A DNA stretch of 64,000 nucleotides from Ulota crispa (lineage: Eukaryota; Streptophyta; Bryopsida; Orthotrichales; Orthotrichaceae). The position numbers and the translations under genes are program-made. Within the stretch, counting starts at the first letter, position 1; each line of letters starts with the position of its first letter. The stretch is from positions 10,388,539 to 10,452,538 of the forward strand of contig OY987248.1 of assembly GCA_963920765.1 (NCBI GenBank), in the 5' to 3' direction. This document shows positions 48,436-60,596 of this stretch, in pieces. The notes under the pieces are model-generated. The model was not told where the DNA came from, did not search any database, and saw nothing but the letters and a program-made list of their open reading frames with translations.

Positions 48436-51400
48436 GGTTTTTTAATACATGCACCAAAATTATGCCTATCTACTTATGCTATAATTTGAAGTTTTCAAAA
48501 AAAAATAGTTGAGCACTCCATCAGTACAACTGGTACCTACATTTGTTTATATTTATTGAACTTGATTAAGTTTAACGGTAGACTAGTTTAATCATACTTT
48601 TGGCTAAGCTATAACATAGTTCTCTATAATTGATATACTAGTAATCAAATCTGAACTCAAAACCATTTGTGACCTTTTTTTTTTTCAAACAAGGTGCTGC
48701 CAAGCCATAACACTCACAACTTTTTCAAAGCCTGTAAATATAACCATTTACATGGCCGATAAATATGTTTTAGTTAAAATTATTTGGTATATGTGATTTG
48801 ATTACATCCTAAAATTGTAAATTATCAATGTGTTTACTTGGAAATAAGAGCAATCCAATTATCAACTATAAGCGGCTAACTTTTGTAATGTCACAAATTT
48901 TAGCTATTTTTTGTCAAGGGAATATCTAAAAGAAATTTGAGCTTTTGTATAATTTTTTTTGAGATAATCTACCTTCTATTATTGACCTTTGTAAATCCAA
49001 TAATATAATTATTTTGTTTCACAAGTGTATATAATTTTAGTTTTAGAGAATCTTGATTAGAACCACTTTGTTGGAATCTTCTCTTTTAGCCACCTCTAGA
49101 GTTTCAATTACACTTCAATTTTGGAACTGACAATCCATGTTTTTATTACTCTAATCCAATGCTTGGCAAGAAAACGTTAAAGCGCTTTTCAAACAAATTG
49201 CGCGACAAATCGTTGGTGCATGTTCATTTCTTTTAAGAGCTCTCTCAATGTTTTGCAAATGTCTCTTAACTTCTTTATTTGAATTATCATAAATGGATTT
49301 TGAATAGTTATGATTAATTAAAAATGTCACACAATCATGACTCCAACTATTGTCTCTCATTACAATAATTCCATAAATTTTGGTGCTCCTTATGAATAAG
49401 CACTTTGTTTCAAGATTCATATGTACTTGCAAACAATACCACCATCAAAGAAGTTCTTGATTATCATAGGTATGATCATCTATTTCAAATTAACTAATAG
49501 GTTATTTTTATAATGCAATTACTTTATTGCAAAAGTATAACCAAAGTATATGTTGAAGTTATATTGTTGTAATATGCACTACATTCATCCAATTTTAGTA
49601 TCAAAGTGATTTAAATGACATTTTAGCACTAAATTCTATATGTGTTTATGTATGGGAAATAAATAAAAAATAATCTTTAGGAGTATGAATTCACTAATAT
49701 AACATTTTAGTATAAACTTGTCAATTGGTTGAAATCATATAAAATCGTTCAATTAGCACTAGAAATACAAATAAATAGTGAACAAAGTCTTTTGCGATGA
49801 TCACAATATATGTACACTTGCTTGTCAATATGGAATCTTCTCAATTGTGTGTAGTGCAAGTTGAATAATAAAATTGGAAAATGTTAATTGTTGCATTTTG
49901 CCTACAATGATGAGTACAAAGTTGCATAATTATAGGAATTTTTAGAAAATCATATCTATACAAACAACTACATCAAGGACTAGATGTTTGAAACACTAAT
50001 TTAATTGATGCAATTATAGAAAGAAGTCATAATCCAAAATGGTAATGAGCATAATTGCTTGTCTAAATAAAACAATTGGATCTTTTCTAGATCAATGTTT
50101 CTTTATTTGTCATGGATATAGTGTAATTGAAATTAAGTGATTATCTGAATGATTTAACCCCAACCAACTTCATCAATCCACTAGATACTGAATTCCAACT
50201 ACTTGTATATGTTGGTGTGTTGTAGTATATGAAAAAACATCAATTAGGTCACCAGTTGCTTTATTTTATAGCAATGGCAACAGGTTTGGATTGAAACACT
50301 TCTAACAACAACCATTGGATTACCAAAAATTTATTCCCACAAATTCAGAATCTTAACTATTGTTTGAGAAGGCAAATCATCTCTCACTCTAGCTCACAAA
50401 TGAATTCAAAAGTTCAACACAAGGTAATAAAAAGAATTTATAAACAAACCATGATTAGAATACAAAACAATTATTTTTCAAAAGACTTACAAGATTGAAC
50501 TTGATAAAGAATGCCAAGTCAAAGAGAGTGTTTCCACTATCAACCAAACCTTAGTAGGCCCAAAACAAGGTGCCAACCCAAGAGAGGTGCCAATGTCTCC
50601 AAACACTCTCAAACCAACTACAACATATATCATCCATGTAGGATGAACTACATTCAATGTTGCATAACTCTCAATGCCACATCATGTGACAACTTAACAC
50701 AATCAACCATTGCATGACCACATCATGTATGCACTACATAGAAATGTTTCAATTTGTGAGTGTAATGTAGAGGCAATTTTCAAGCATATAGGCATGTGTT
50801 CTAGTTAGTACCTACACAAGTACTGAGTGATAGATGTACAATAAATAGAGCAAAATTTATTTTGACAGCACATTGTTGGACAAATATAGCACAAGTTATT
50901 ACATCAAGAATTATTATCACACAACTCAAAGCAATGACATGCTTATGAGCATACATGTAGCCAATTTGTACTTAAAAGATTAATTCAAATTATGACTTGT
51001 ATAGTTGTGTGGACAAATAGTTTTGAGCAATCCAAACATTTGAAGAAATGAATTTCTATGTATGTTGAAAAATCTGAAAGCCCAAAGATTGAAGTGGAAT
51101 GTCTTTTTGACTCAATTAATTTAACAAGCACATAAATTGGCAATTTGGCAACAACAATTTTGAGTAAACACATTAATTGTCATTCAGTTTGCACCTTCTT
51201 AGCAATTATTTGTAGGTTCTAATTATAGAACTCACCAGACAATAATTTGATGCTAATAAAGCATATCAATAAAACACTTTACTATATTCTTGTTATTTAT
51301 AACCCTCAATATATTTTTTAAAGTTTATTTGCAACTAATTGATAATTTCTCTAAGTAGACTATGGCCCGGTGCAGATTAGCTATTGGCCAAAAATTTCTT

Positions 51401-51839
51401 AAATGTGGTTGGTTGAAATTTGGTTTTTCTTTGCTACTAGGTGTTCCAAGGGTGGTACCAAACTTGTCCGGCAAAGGCACACTTTTGGATGACACACTAT
51501 TACATGGAAAAATTTCCAGTGACCGAACCACAGGCAAGGATGCTAGTTTTGCCACTTTGTCTAGCTGGTAGTTTGAATCGGGCCTACGTAGCTACATAAG
51601 TTTTACTGTACTCACAAAAAATATCATTTTTGTTGTAAAAAGCTTTTAGTCATATAACACGCAATAAGTCCTATTGTTACAAAAACTCCTCAAAAGTACA
51701 TTATAAAAAACAGCGACTACAACAACTCAATCAACATTTAATTTTCATGTATTAAAATTATAATAAAGATGAGAAAAATATTATATTTCAAACTCCTCTG
51801 ACATGTGATACTCTACATCTTCTATGTCAAGATGTGCCT

Positions 51840-52797
51840 TTAACCCCACGACCCTGGAAAGTCCTCAGCTTCTAGGAATTTGCTCTAAGGTAGGAGGCTC
51901 AAAAAGCGTTACTTTAAGAGCTGATTGCATTTGTGAAGAAGCTAAACTCCTTAAAACAATTTTTAGTAAATTTTGGTAGGAAGAACAATGGAATTGGCAT
52001 CTAACCCAAGTCGTTTCATATTTTTTGAACCTTTATGAAATTAGTTATGAATTTTTCAAGTTGAAACCTAGTGGTCACTAAAAGCAACCCCCTCCTGGAA
52101 TGTATATCCTAGGTACATTGGAAAAAACAAAATGTACCTTTGTTTTAGAGGTCGCTTTTAGAACCGGGTTGCTTTTTGAGCCTCCTACCTTAATTTGCAC
52201 AAAAAGCCAACATTTTCATAAGTTGTATCAATTCTTTTTGAAATGTAACCATATAAAATCAAACTAGAAATGTTAAAGATCAAATTAGAAAAGAAAACAC
52301 AGTAATATCTCTTATAGATTGAAAGATTATAATGTTTGATCATGAGGGTGTTAAAATTGTGAAAGTGATTTGAAGTCTTTCAATCTTCTTTTCACATGTC
52401 AAATTTAAAAAGTTGGTCACCAAAAAAAATGAGGTTAAAGAACCTAACATATATAACCCCAGTCAATTCATGACTTCTCAAAATCTATTCTACAATTTTT
52501 TTAAATGAATTTCTAATGTGATTTTTTCTCAAAGATATAGTGTACTTTTGAGGCTCATTCCCAAGAGCCCTCAACATTACATAAAGTCAAGACTGCAATG
52601 GACACCTGTGCACAAAATCTTAAATAGAAAAATTACAATCAATTGTCTGCAAAATCAAATTGTTGAAACTCAAACAAAACTTCAAAAAGAATTTTTCAAA
52701 AAAACAAACTCTTAAAAATAGTAATTTGGTGAGGTTTTATTTAACTTCAAAAATTGATTGAGGACACATTCTGTCCTCAATGTCGTTTTGGGATTAA
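51840..52797. mobile_element. TTAA-type element family L, copy 2 (left arm)
   Basis: Ends TTAACCCCACGACCCTGG and the inverse of TTAATCCCAAAACGACATTG. Homologous to 36039-36691. It measures 958 bp, or about 643 bp once the nested 307-bp element and its 8-bp duplication are removed, matching copy 1. Confidence 0.82.
51886..52192. mobile_element. TIR element family G (left arm), nested in L
   Basis: TAAGGTAGGAGGCTCAAAAAGC at both ends in inverse orientation. Flanks ATTTGCTC / ATTTGCAC (7 of 8) suggest an 8-bp duplication. Confidence 0.82.
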
Positions 52798-53173
52798 GTG
52801 GCATTTCTAACGTAACGTAGGTCCATATTCCATTAAAATCCAACCACTTTCACACTTTTTGTTTAACAATGTCATTTGGGAGTATAGTGTAACGATTGCA
52901 AATTATGGTTGTTTGTTAAAAATAAGTACTTATGCAAAGAAAATAGAGACCTTTGGATGCTGTTTCTTAGATCCTCAATAGGGATAAAACTATGTATAGA
53001 TGTATGAGGTAAAAAAACTTGTTTTTGGGATCAAAATATGAGATCCAAGTCAAAGAAGGAATTTTGGGGGCAAGGTAGAATGGATTGATTATATTGATAG
53101 GGACATACAAAGTCAGTAATATTTGTTGCTAAAATGGATCAATTCAATTCAAAATCTACATCTTATCTCAAGA

Positions 53174-54098
53174 TTAACCTCTAAAGGCCCAAGGAACCCA
53201 CTTTGGGTTTTATGAGAACTCGGGCAAGCTCTCTTGACTTCATAATTTGGAACTTTTTCATGAAATTTTTAAGATGGATGCTACTCATCATAATCTACAT
53301 GTGAAGCTTTATTTCATGTCATTCAGATAAGTATTGCAAAAGTTAGAAGGTTTTTTCAATTTCAATTTCAATGTCAAACCGGGCAGCAAAAAATATATTC
53401 TATTTTTTAATTTTTTTTTTATAGAATTGTATAGATTGATACCTACTCAAAAAAATTGAATCACTCAATTCCAAATAATGAGGTAAGAGTTAAAAGGAGT
53501 TTTCTTTTGCAGGCAATGAAGGTAGGAAGAGGGTAGAAAAAACATATAAAGTTATCTTTTACTCTCAATTTTGAAAAATTACAAATGAAAAAGAAAAATA
53601 AAGTTACTAATTTTCTGTTAGAGCATTCTCACCATTGGGATTAACAATTTTCAAATTCTTCCAAAACTTATTAGCATATTAGTTATATCTTTCATTCATC
53701 AATACCTTTCACTTTACAATTTTTGTAAGAATGAATCCAATTTTTTTTTGGTTAAATTTTTTTATATATATGCTTTCAACCCATTTTTTGACATATTGCC
53801 AAAATTGCACAAGAAATACAACATATGTGTTTGTTTCTAAAAAGTTTGAAAATCAAAACTTCACCTTTTGGAAGGATTAGAAAAACCTACGTTTTGAAAT
53901 TTAGGCACATTGATTTTGCAATTGGTGGGGATATTCATTCTAAAATTTTGGGACAATGTAGTCGTGCAAGTCAACCAAAGGATCTTACGGTTGAATTTGT
54001 TAAAAAATAAGTGTCAATGAAGATTTTGATCTTGGTTTGGGGACTAGTATTTTGAAGCAGTTTTGGGCCTCTAAACACGAAAGAATTTTAGAGGTTAA
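53174..54098. mobile_element. TTAA-type element family J, copy 2 (left arm, at its inner edge)
   Basis: TTAACCTCTAAAGGCCC at the left, TTTTAGAGGTTAA at the right, 925 bp. The layout resembles 28599-29325 (GGGCAGC and ATTGA-type landmarks). Its right TTAA is the exact inner end of the inverted-repeat arm. Confidence 0.75.
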
Positions 54099-54252
54099 GA
54101 GTCTGGTTTGCCTTTTGTTGAGAAGTTCGTCTGGTGTTTTGAATATCTTATCATGAGTGAGTTTTTTATAAGAATTTAGGAGAATTTTATTGTTTTATTA
54201 TTTTGATTTTCTTACGTGTGTTTTAGGATTATAGAATCTGTACACATAACAT

Positions 54253-54531
54253 AAATTAATGAGGATCCTTTTACTGCGTGGGTGATAATATGAAGTGTCA
54301 TTCAGTGTGGGTATATTGGACTGCGTAGGTAATATGGATTGTATGGGTAAAAATAAACGATGTATCTTTTTATTGCATGGGTAAAAGCAAAAAATGTTTC
54401 ATTGAGTGGGTAAAGAACAAAAGGACGTTTTACTACTAATGAAAAAAATGTTTTACTGCATGGCAAACAGTTTGCGGAATTGGGCCTAAAATTATTTTGC
54501 TTCCAATGGGACAGACAAGTACCTGCACTAG
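54253..54531 (+). mobile_element. Helitron-like repeat family D, copy 3 (5' truncated)
   Basis: Degenerate GCATGGGTAAAA units, then GGGCCTAAAATTATTTTGC and an end ACAAGTACCTGCACTAG|T matching copy 2. Confidence 0.5.
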
Positions 54532-55115
54532 TGTTTAATAGTTGAATTGTTTTCTACCCTTGTGGTAACAACAAAAAAGTTGTAGTAATAAATTTAACCT
54601 TTTATGACATCCTGAAATGTATGTATGAGCCATTTTGTTTCAAAATGGAAGCATTATGATGTTTCATCATTGATAAAGAATCAAATGAAAAATTCTATTT
54701 GTAGCATTTCAAACCTAATCCTTAGAACCATCTAAATTTGGTGTTAGGCTGCTAAATAAGGTGAAGTCTCTTGCTTTTATGGTAAGATAATATATACTTG
54801 TTTATTGGTGTTTGAAAATCCTAGTTTATCATGTTTAAATTTAAATTTATATTGTTTGGTCTCTTCAATTCACTAATGGGTTGTTGAGTTATCAAAACAA
54901 ACTGAGAAATTTGTCATAGCTCTAGAGATAGTCAACTAGAATGTGTACAAAACAATTGCGTCAATAGCTACTTTGTTAGAAAATAACACTCACTTGACTA
55001 GCGCTTTCTTTAGCTTGACATCTTGAGAAGATTGTAAATTAAATTTGTAACACTATTACATCTAGTTTTTCAGTTAGTCATTTGTAAATTCAAAAATGTA
55101 TCACAATCCTTTGTA

Positions 55116-55703
55116 TAAAGTAGGAGCACCCATAACCAAGAAACTTTCAATATTAGGGTATTTAGGTTTATGAAATATAGTTGAAATTAATATTTTTAGT
55201 TTAGGAAAAGAAAATCAAAAATATTGGGTTTGTTAAAAAACTTGATTACATGGACATTTATTTTTGCAATTTATTCAAAGTGTTAAATAGTTTCTTACCC
55301 ATGGGTGCTGACAGAGGGAGCTTAAACCATGAATCATGGAGCCTCTTACTAGCTTTAATTCTTCCAATACCACCTGAAAGAGACCCTAGATCAGAGAGGG
55401 AGAGTACAAAAATCTATCAAAAAAGATTGTAAAGACCAAAACCTCAGTATCTACAAACTGGCATATCTAACTGCAAAAATAGTCAGTAAAAATCTTCAAA
55501 GGTGACACATGGGCATTGAAAATCATTCAAAAAGTATCCGGACTCCAATGCATGGATCACCTTGCATCCACAATTACAATCCCCCAAATTTACAACTAAT
55601 TTTGCCCGTCATGATAGTTTTTTTTGTTCTGACAAAGTAGCAAACCAAAAGCAACAGAATAGGGTGAAAAAGGACGTGACGCCCATGGGTGTTCCTACCT
55701 TAA
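55116..55703. mobile_element. TIR element family F, copy 2
   Basis: TAAAGTAGGAGCACCCATAACC at the left, reverse-complement TTAAGGTAGGAACACCCATGGG at the right, 588 bp. The interior includes a GC-richer part (55290-55580) with no recognised gene. Confidence 0.7.
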
Positions 55704-55957
55704 AGGTTCAACTTCATTGTTGATTGATACAATCAAAGCACTTTGCAAATCTTTTCAACAATCATTGCTAAATTACATCTACATATTTGTAATTGCAATA
55801 ATAGTTAAACCAAAAATTTAGGACACATTCTTGTTAGCAATAAAATATTGGAGGACGTACACAGTGGTTGGGGGTTTTGAAGTAGGAAATGCACATATTG
55901 CATCCAAATTTTCAATGCAAATAACAAATTTCATAATAATTTGCAAGATGTTTAATA

Positions 55958-56539
55958 CTCCCTCTGTCCCGTTATAAAGCTCCAAAAAACTTTTCCATGA
56001 GGGATTAACTGTACTTTTAGTCATTATGCTAGTGACAAATACATTCTAGAATCAATACACCACCTACCAAATATTTGCAAAATCTCAAGTTTTTATGTTG
56101 CCGTTTAGATAACCAAATTCCATGCAAAAAGTACCATAATTGTGCATAGTTTGTGAAGGATGCCGGCTCCTCATTATTTTAGCCTTTTTATTGTTGACAC
56201 ATGTGTTCTAGATTCAATATACCATCTACCAGATGTGTGCAAAATCTCTAGCTTTGATGTTGCTATTTGGGCACCCAAACTCCATGCAAAAAGTACCATA
56301 TTTGTACATGTTGCTAGCTCCTCACTACTGATGATTTAAAGATTAGTAGCAACAATGGTACCTCATATGAGCAAGGCCAAGCTTGTTAGGAGAGGAATGC
56401 TCTTTAAATGCTTAACTTGCCCCCATGAGATCATTGGACATGACAAACACTTTTTCAGCAATTGAAATTAGCAAAAGGAAACTTTTTAGTGGGACAAGAA
56501 CTATGCCAAATTTGAAGTTTTATATTGGGATAGAGGGAG
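55958..56539. mobile_element. Stowaway-type (Tc1/mariner) element, TA duplication
   Basis: CTCCCTCTGTCCCGTTATAAA at the left, reverse-complement CTCCCTCTATCCCAATATAAA at the right, TA on both sides (55956-55957, 56540-56541). An internal ~130-bp segment is duplicated (56045-56172 and 56207-56328). At 582 bp it is long for a MITE and has no transposase. Confidence 0.85.
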
Positions 56540-57677
56540 TAACATTTAGGTGATTGGAGTTTGAATATTTGTTTTGTAAATTCATCAACAATAGGAGGTT
56601 TAGTGATGTTTAATAGGATTACCAAATTGGCATTCCCCTCTTTTTAATACTTAAACTCCTAAGGCCAGTGTTGAGGTTTATTCTACAATTTATAACTTTT
56701 AAATAAGCAGCTTAGTTCTGTTACATTAGCTTCTGTTCAAGTGTTGAAAACGCGATATTCATTAATTTGGAAAAAACCCTGAATTTGGGACTTCTGACTT
56801 TTCAGTTTTAAGAGCTTTTAAGTGATTTACAGTGACTTTTTTGATGATTTTTTCAAGGCCTTACATCAATGCTGAAATGTCTTTGAAATTTCTTGAAGGA
56901 ATTACAAAAAAAATCACTTTGAAACACCAAAATATTCTCACAAATGCAAAATTTAGTATCCCAAAATCTGTTTATGGGAAATTTTCTTTCCCAAATTAAC
57001 AAATATCACGATTTAAGTAATTGTCCCTCTTCAATGAACAAAAAGATAAAAGTTTGAAATTTGTTTACAATTTACTTCTCCATAACATTCATATCATTGC
57101 AATCAAATATATTTGTATGTTGAGAAGTTGTTCACTTAAAGCTTCTTTGAATAGTTATTTGTATTCTAGAACTCCTAATAAACTTCAATATGCATGGACT
57201 AAGGAACAAGTCTCAACAAACTTAATAAAATGAAACCATTCAAAGATTGAAAACAAAAATAACCTTCATCTTTGTTGTCTATAGTTGATGTGACTAACCT
57301 TAAAGTTGTCTCCTCACCAAAAAATGCTTGTAACAAACACCAAAGGTGTTATCTTCTAAACTTTATGTCATTTCCATTTCAAGAGAATACACTAAAAAGA
57401 GTTTTCTACTAATTCGCTTTTCTTATGCACCTTAGTTCAAACTTTATAGGCTAATTGTCACATTTAATTAGAAGGGAGATACGATTCACTAAATGATACT
57501 GTTTGGTGTACCAACTGTTGTGGAGGTTGAGATTTTCTCAACACTTCATTCAAGCCCTTCTAATCTATTTATCCATTGTAATGCTGTCAAGCTATTTAGA
57601 TTTTCTAAATATCACTGGGAATTGTAGCACATTGGTTGATCAGAGAACATGGTGTTTTGCAAGATTACACACTTTAA

Positions 57678-57922
57678 CACCATATTCAATAAATTGGGAA
57701 AAAGAGTATATTTAGGGACTTTGAGGTGATCACCTCAAAACCGAGCTGGCAACATTCTTTTTAGTACAATTATCCTCACCTGAGAGGAGGAATTTGTGAA
57801 GGAAAAAATCTTAGTGACTTTGACTGAATCTGATACCTTTTAATTTGGTTTAAAATAACTTTTTGAGTTTGAGGGAAAAACAAAGTGGGACACCTCTTTT
57901 TCCCAATTTATTTAATATGGTG
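57678..57922. repeat. Inverted pair, 29 bp arms
   Basis: CACCATATTCAATAAATTGG.. (57678-57706) is answered by CCAATTTATTTAATATGGTG (to 57922). Possibly the termini of a decayed fold-back. Confidence 0.55.
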
Positions 57923-58337
57923 CTTTATTGCAAATTCTCTACCAAAAATTTGCTTCTACACCAAAATGATTGGGTGTTGCAAGTTATATAGAACACAAGA
58001 CCGAGTTCTAGATTGACAAGCCATCTTCATCATACCACATGACAGTTGAAATTGAAAACACCATGCAAATCTCTTTCTAGCCAAAGTGGTAACTTTGGAT
58101 ACTTAGCAAGCAACAAACCACTTGTAAACACATGCCTTATTAAAAATGGACAAGAATTTATTCTCTCTTAACGATGAAATTCTCTTTTCTGTGCAACTGT
58201 ATAAGATTAAGAATGAATCCTTAATTTGGCTAGCTATTTATGCACAACTGCCTTTGTTGAGCCACACAAGTGTGTTGCAATAACTTTGATAACGACAAAT
58301 TGGGTGTTCTATGCAATTGAGTTTGTGATAAGTGTAT

Positions 58338-59262
58338 TTAACCCTTAATATTCTTTCGTGTTTAGAGGCCCAAAACTGCTTCAAAATACTAGTCCCCAAA
58401 CCAAGATCAAAATCTTCATTGACACTTATTTTTTAACAAATTCAACCGTAAGATCCTTTGGTTGACTTGCACGACTACATTGTCCCAAAATTTTAGAATG
58501 AATATCCCCACCAATTGCAAAATCAATGTGCCTAAATTTCAAAACGTAGGTTTTTCTAATCCTTCCAAAAGGTGAAGTTTTGATTTTCAAACTTTTTAGA
58601 AACAAACACATATGTTGTATTTCTTGTGCAATTTTGGCAATATGTCAAAAAATGGGTTGAAAGCATATATATAAAAAAATTTAACCAAAAAAAAATTGGA
58701 TTCATTCTTACAAAAATTGTAAAGTGAAAGGTATTGATGAATGAAAGATATAACTAATATGCTAATAAGTTTTGGAAGAATTTGAAAATTGTTAATCCCA
58801 ATGGTGAGAATGCTCTAACAGAAAATTAGTAACTTTATTTTTCTTTTTCATTTGTAATTTTTCAAAATTGAGAGTAAAAGATAACTTTATATGTTTTTTC
58901 TACCCTCTTCCTACCTTCATTGCCTGCAAAAGAAAACTCCTTTTAACTCTTACCTCATTATTTGGAATTGAGTGATTCAATTTTTTTGAGTAGGTATCAA
59001 TCTATACAATTCTATAAAAAAAAAATTAAAAAATAGAATATATTTTTTGCTGCCCGGTTTGACATTGAAATTGAAATTGAAAAAACCTTCTAACTTTTGC
59101 AATACTTATCTGAATGACATGAAATAAAGCTTCACATGTAGATTATGATGAGTAGCATCCATCTTAAAAATTTCATGAAAAAGTTCCAAATTATGAAGTC
59201 AAGAGAGCTTGCCCGAGTTCTCATAAAACCCAAAGTGGGTTCCTTGGGCCTTTAGAGGTTAA
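58338..59262. mobile_element. TTAA-type element family J, copy 2' (right arm)
   Basis: Mirror of 53174-54098, but its inner terminus reads TTAACCCTTAATATTCTT where the left arm has TTAACCTCTAAAATTCTT. Confidence 0.75.
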
Positions 59263-59638
59263 TCTTGAGATAAGATGTAGATTTTGAATTGAATTGATCC
59301 ATTTTAGCAACAAATATTACTGACTTTGTATGTCCCTATCAATATAATCAATCCATTCTACCTTGCCCCCAAAATTCCTTCTTTGACTTGGATCTCATAT
59401 TTTGATCCCAAAAACAAGTTTTTTTACCTCATACATCTATACATAGTTTTATCCCTATTGAGGATCTAAGAAACAGCATCCAAAGGTCTCTATTTTCTTT
59501 GCATAAGTACTTATTTTTAACAAACAACCATAATTTGCAATCGTTACACTATACTCCCAAATGACATTGTTAAACAAAAAGTGTGAAAGTGGTTGGATTT
59601 TAATGGAATATGGACCTACGTTACGTTAGAAATGCCAC

Positions 59639-60596
59639 TTAATCCCAAAACGACATTGAGGACAGAATGTGTCCTCAATCAATTTTTGAAGTTAAATAAA
59701 ACCTCACCAAATTACTATTTTTAAGAGTTTGTTTTTTTGAAAAATTCTTTTTGAAGTTTTGTTTGAGTTTCAACAATTTGATTTTGCAGACAATTGATTG
59801 TAATTTTTCTATTTAAGATTTTGTGCACAGGTGTCCATTGCAGTCTTGACTTTATGTAATGTTGAGGGCTCTTGGGAATGAGCCTCAAAAGTACACTATA
59901 TCTTTGAGAAAAAATCACATTAGAAATTCATTTAAAAAAATTGTAGAGTAGATTTTGAGAAGTCATGAATTGACTGGGGTTATATATGTTAGGTTCTTTA
60001 ACCTCATTTTTTTTGGTGACCAACTTTTTAAATTTGACATGTGAAAAGAAGATTGAAAGACTTCAAATCACTTTCACAATTTTAACACCCTCATGATCAA
60101 ACATTATAATCTTTCAATCTATAAGAGATATTACTGTGTTTTCTTTTCTAATTTGATCTTTAACATTTCTAGTTTGATTTTATATGGTTACATTTCAAAA
60201 AGAATTGATACAACTTATGAAAATGTTGGCTTTTTGTGCAAATTAAGGTAGGAGGCTCAAAAAGCAACCCGGTTCTAAAAGCGACCTCTAAAACAAAGGT
60301 ACATTTTGTTTTTTCCAATGTACCTAGGATATACATTCCAGGAGGGGGTTGCTTTTAGTGACCACTAGGTTTCAACTTGAAAAATTCATAACTAATTTCA
60401 TAAAGGTTCAAAAAATATGAAACGACTTGGGTTAGATGCCAATTCCATTGTTCTTCCTACCAAAATTTACTAAAAATTGTTTTAAGGAGTTTAGCTTCTT
60501 CACAAATGCAATCAGCTCTTAAAGTAACGCTTTTTGAGCCTCCTACCTTAGAGCAAATTCCTAGAAGCTGAGGACTTTCCAGGGTCGTGGGGTTAA
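59639..60596. mobile_element. TTAA-type element family L, copy 2' (right arm)
   Basis: Mirror of 51840-52797; contains the one internal arm-to-arm mismatch (59948) and nested family G. Confidence 0.82.
60244..60550. mobile_element. TIR element family G (right arm)
   Basis: Mirror of 51886-52192. Confidence 0.82.

Larger units (their letters stand above)
48436..54098 (+). repeat. Left arm of large inverted repeat (>=5.66 kb)
   Basis: Base-for-base reverse complement of 58338-64000. Comparing line by line by eye I found one internal mismatch (T at 52488 against G at 59948) and three within the last 18 bp (54087, 54091, 54092), with no indels, homopolymers included. The outer end cannot be placed because the partner arm leaves the window. 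Frames in the arm (e.g. 49151-49432, 93 codons) exist twice only because of this duplication, and no protein family is recognised in them. Confidence 0.97.
54099..58337. other. Spacer of the large inverted repeat (4239 bp)
   Basis: Single-copy between the arms. Holds a Helitron-like fragment, a family F element, a Stowaway-type element and a small inverted pair. The remainder is AT-rich without recognised genes. Confidence 0.85.
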
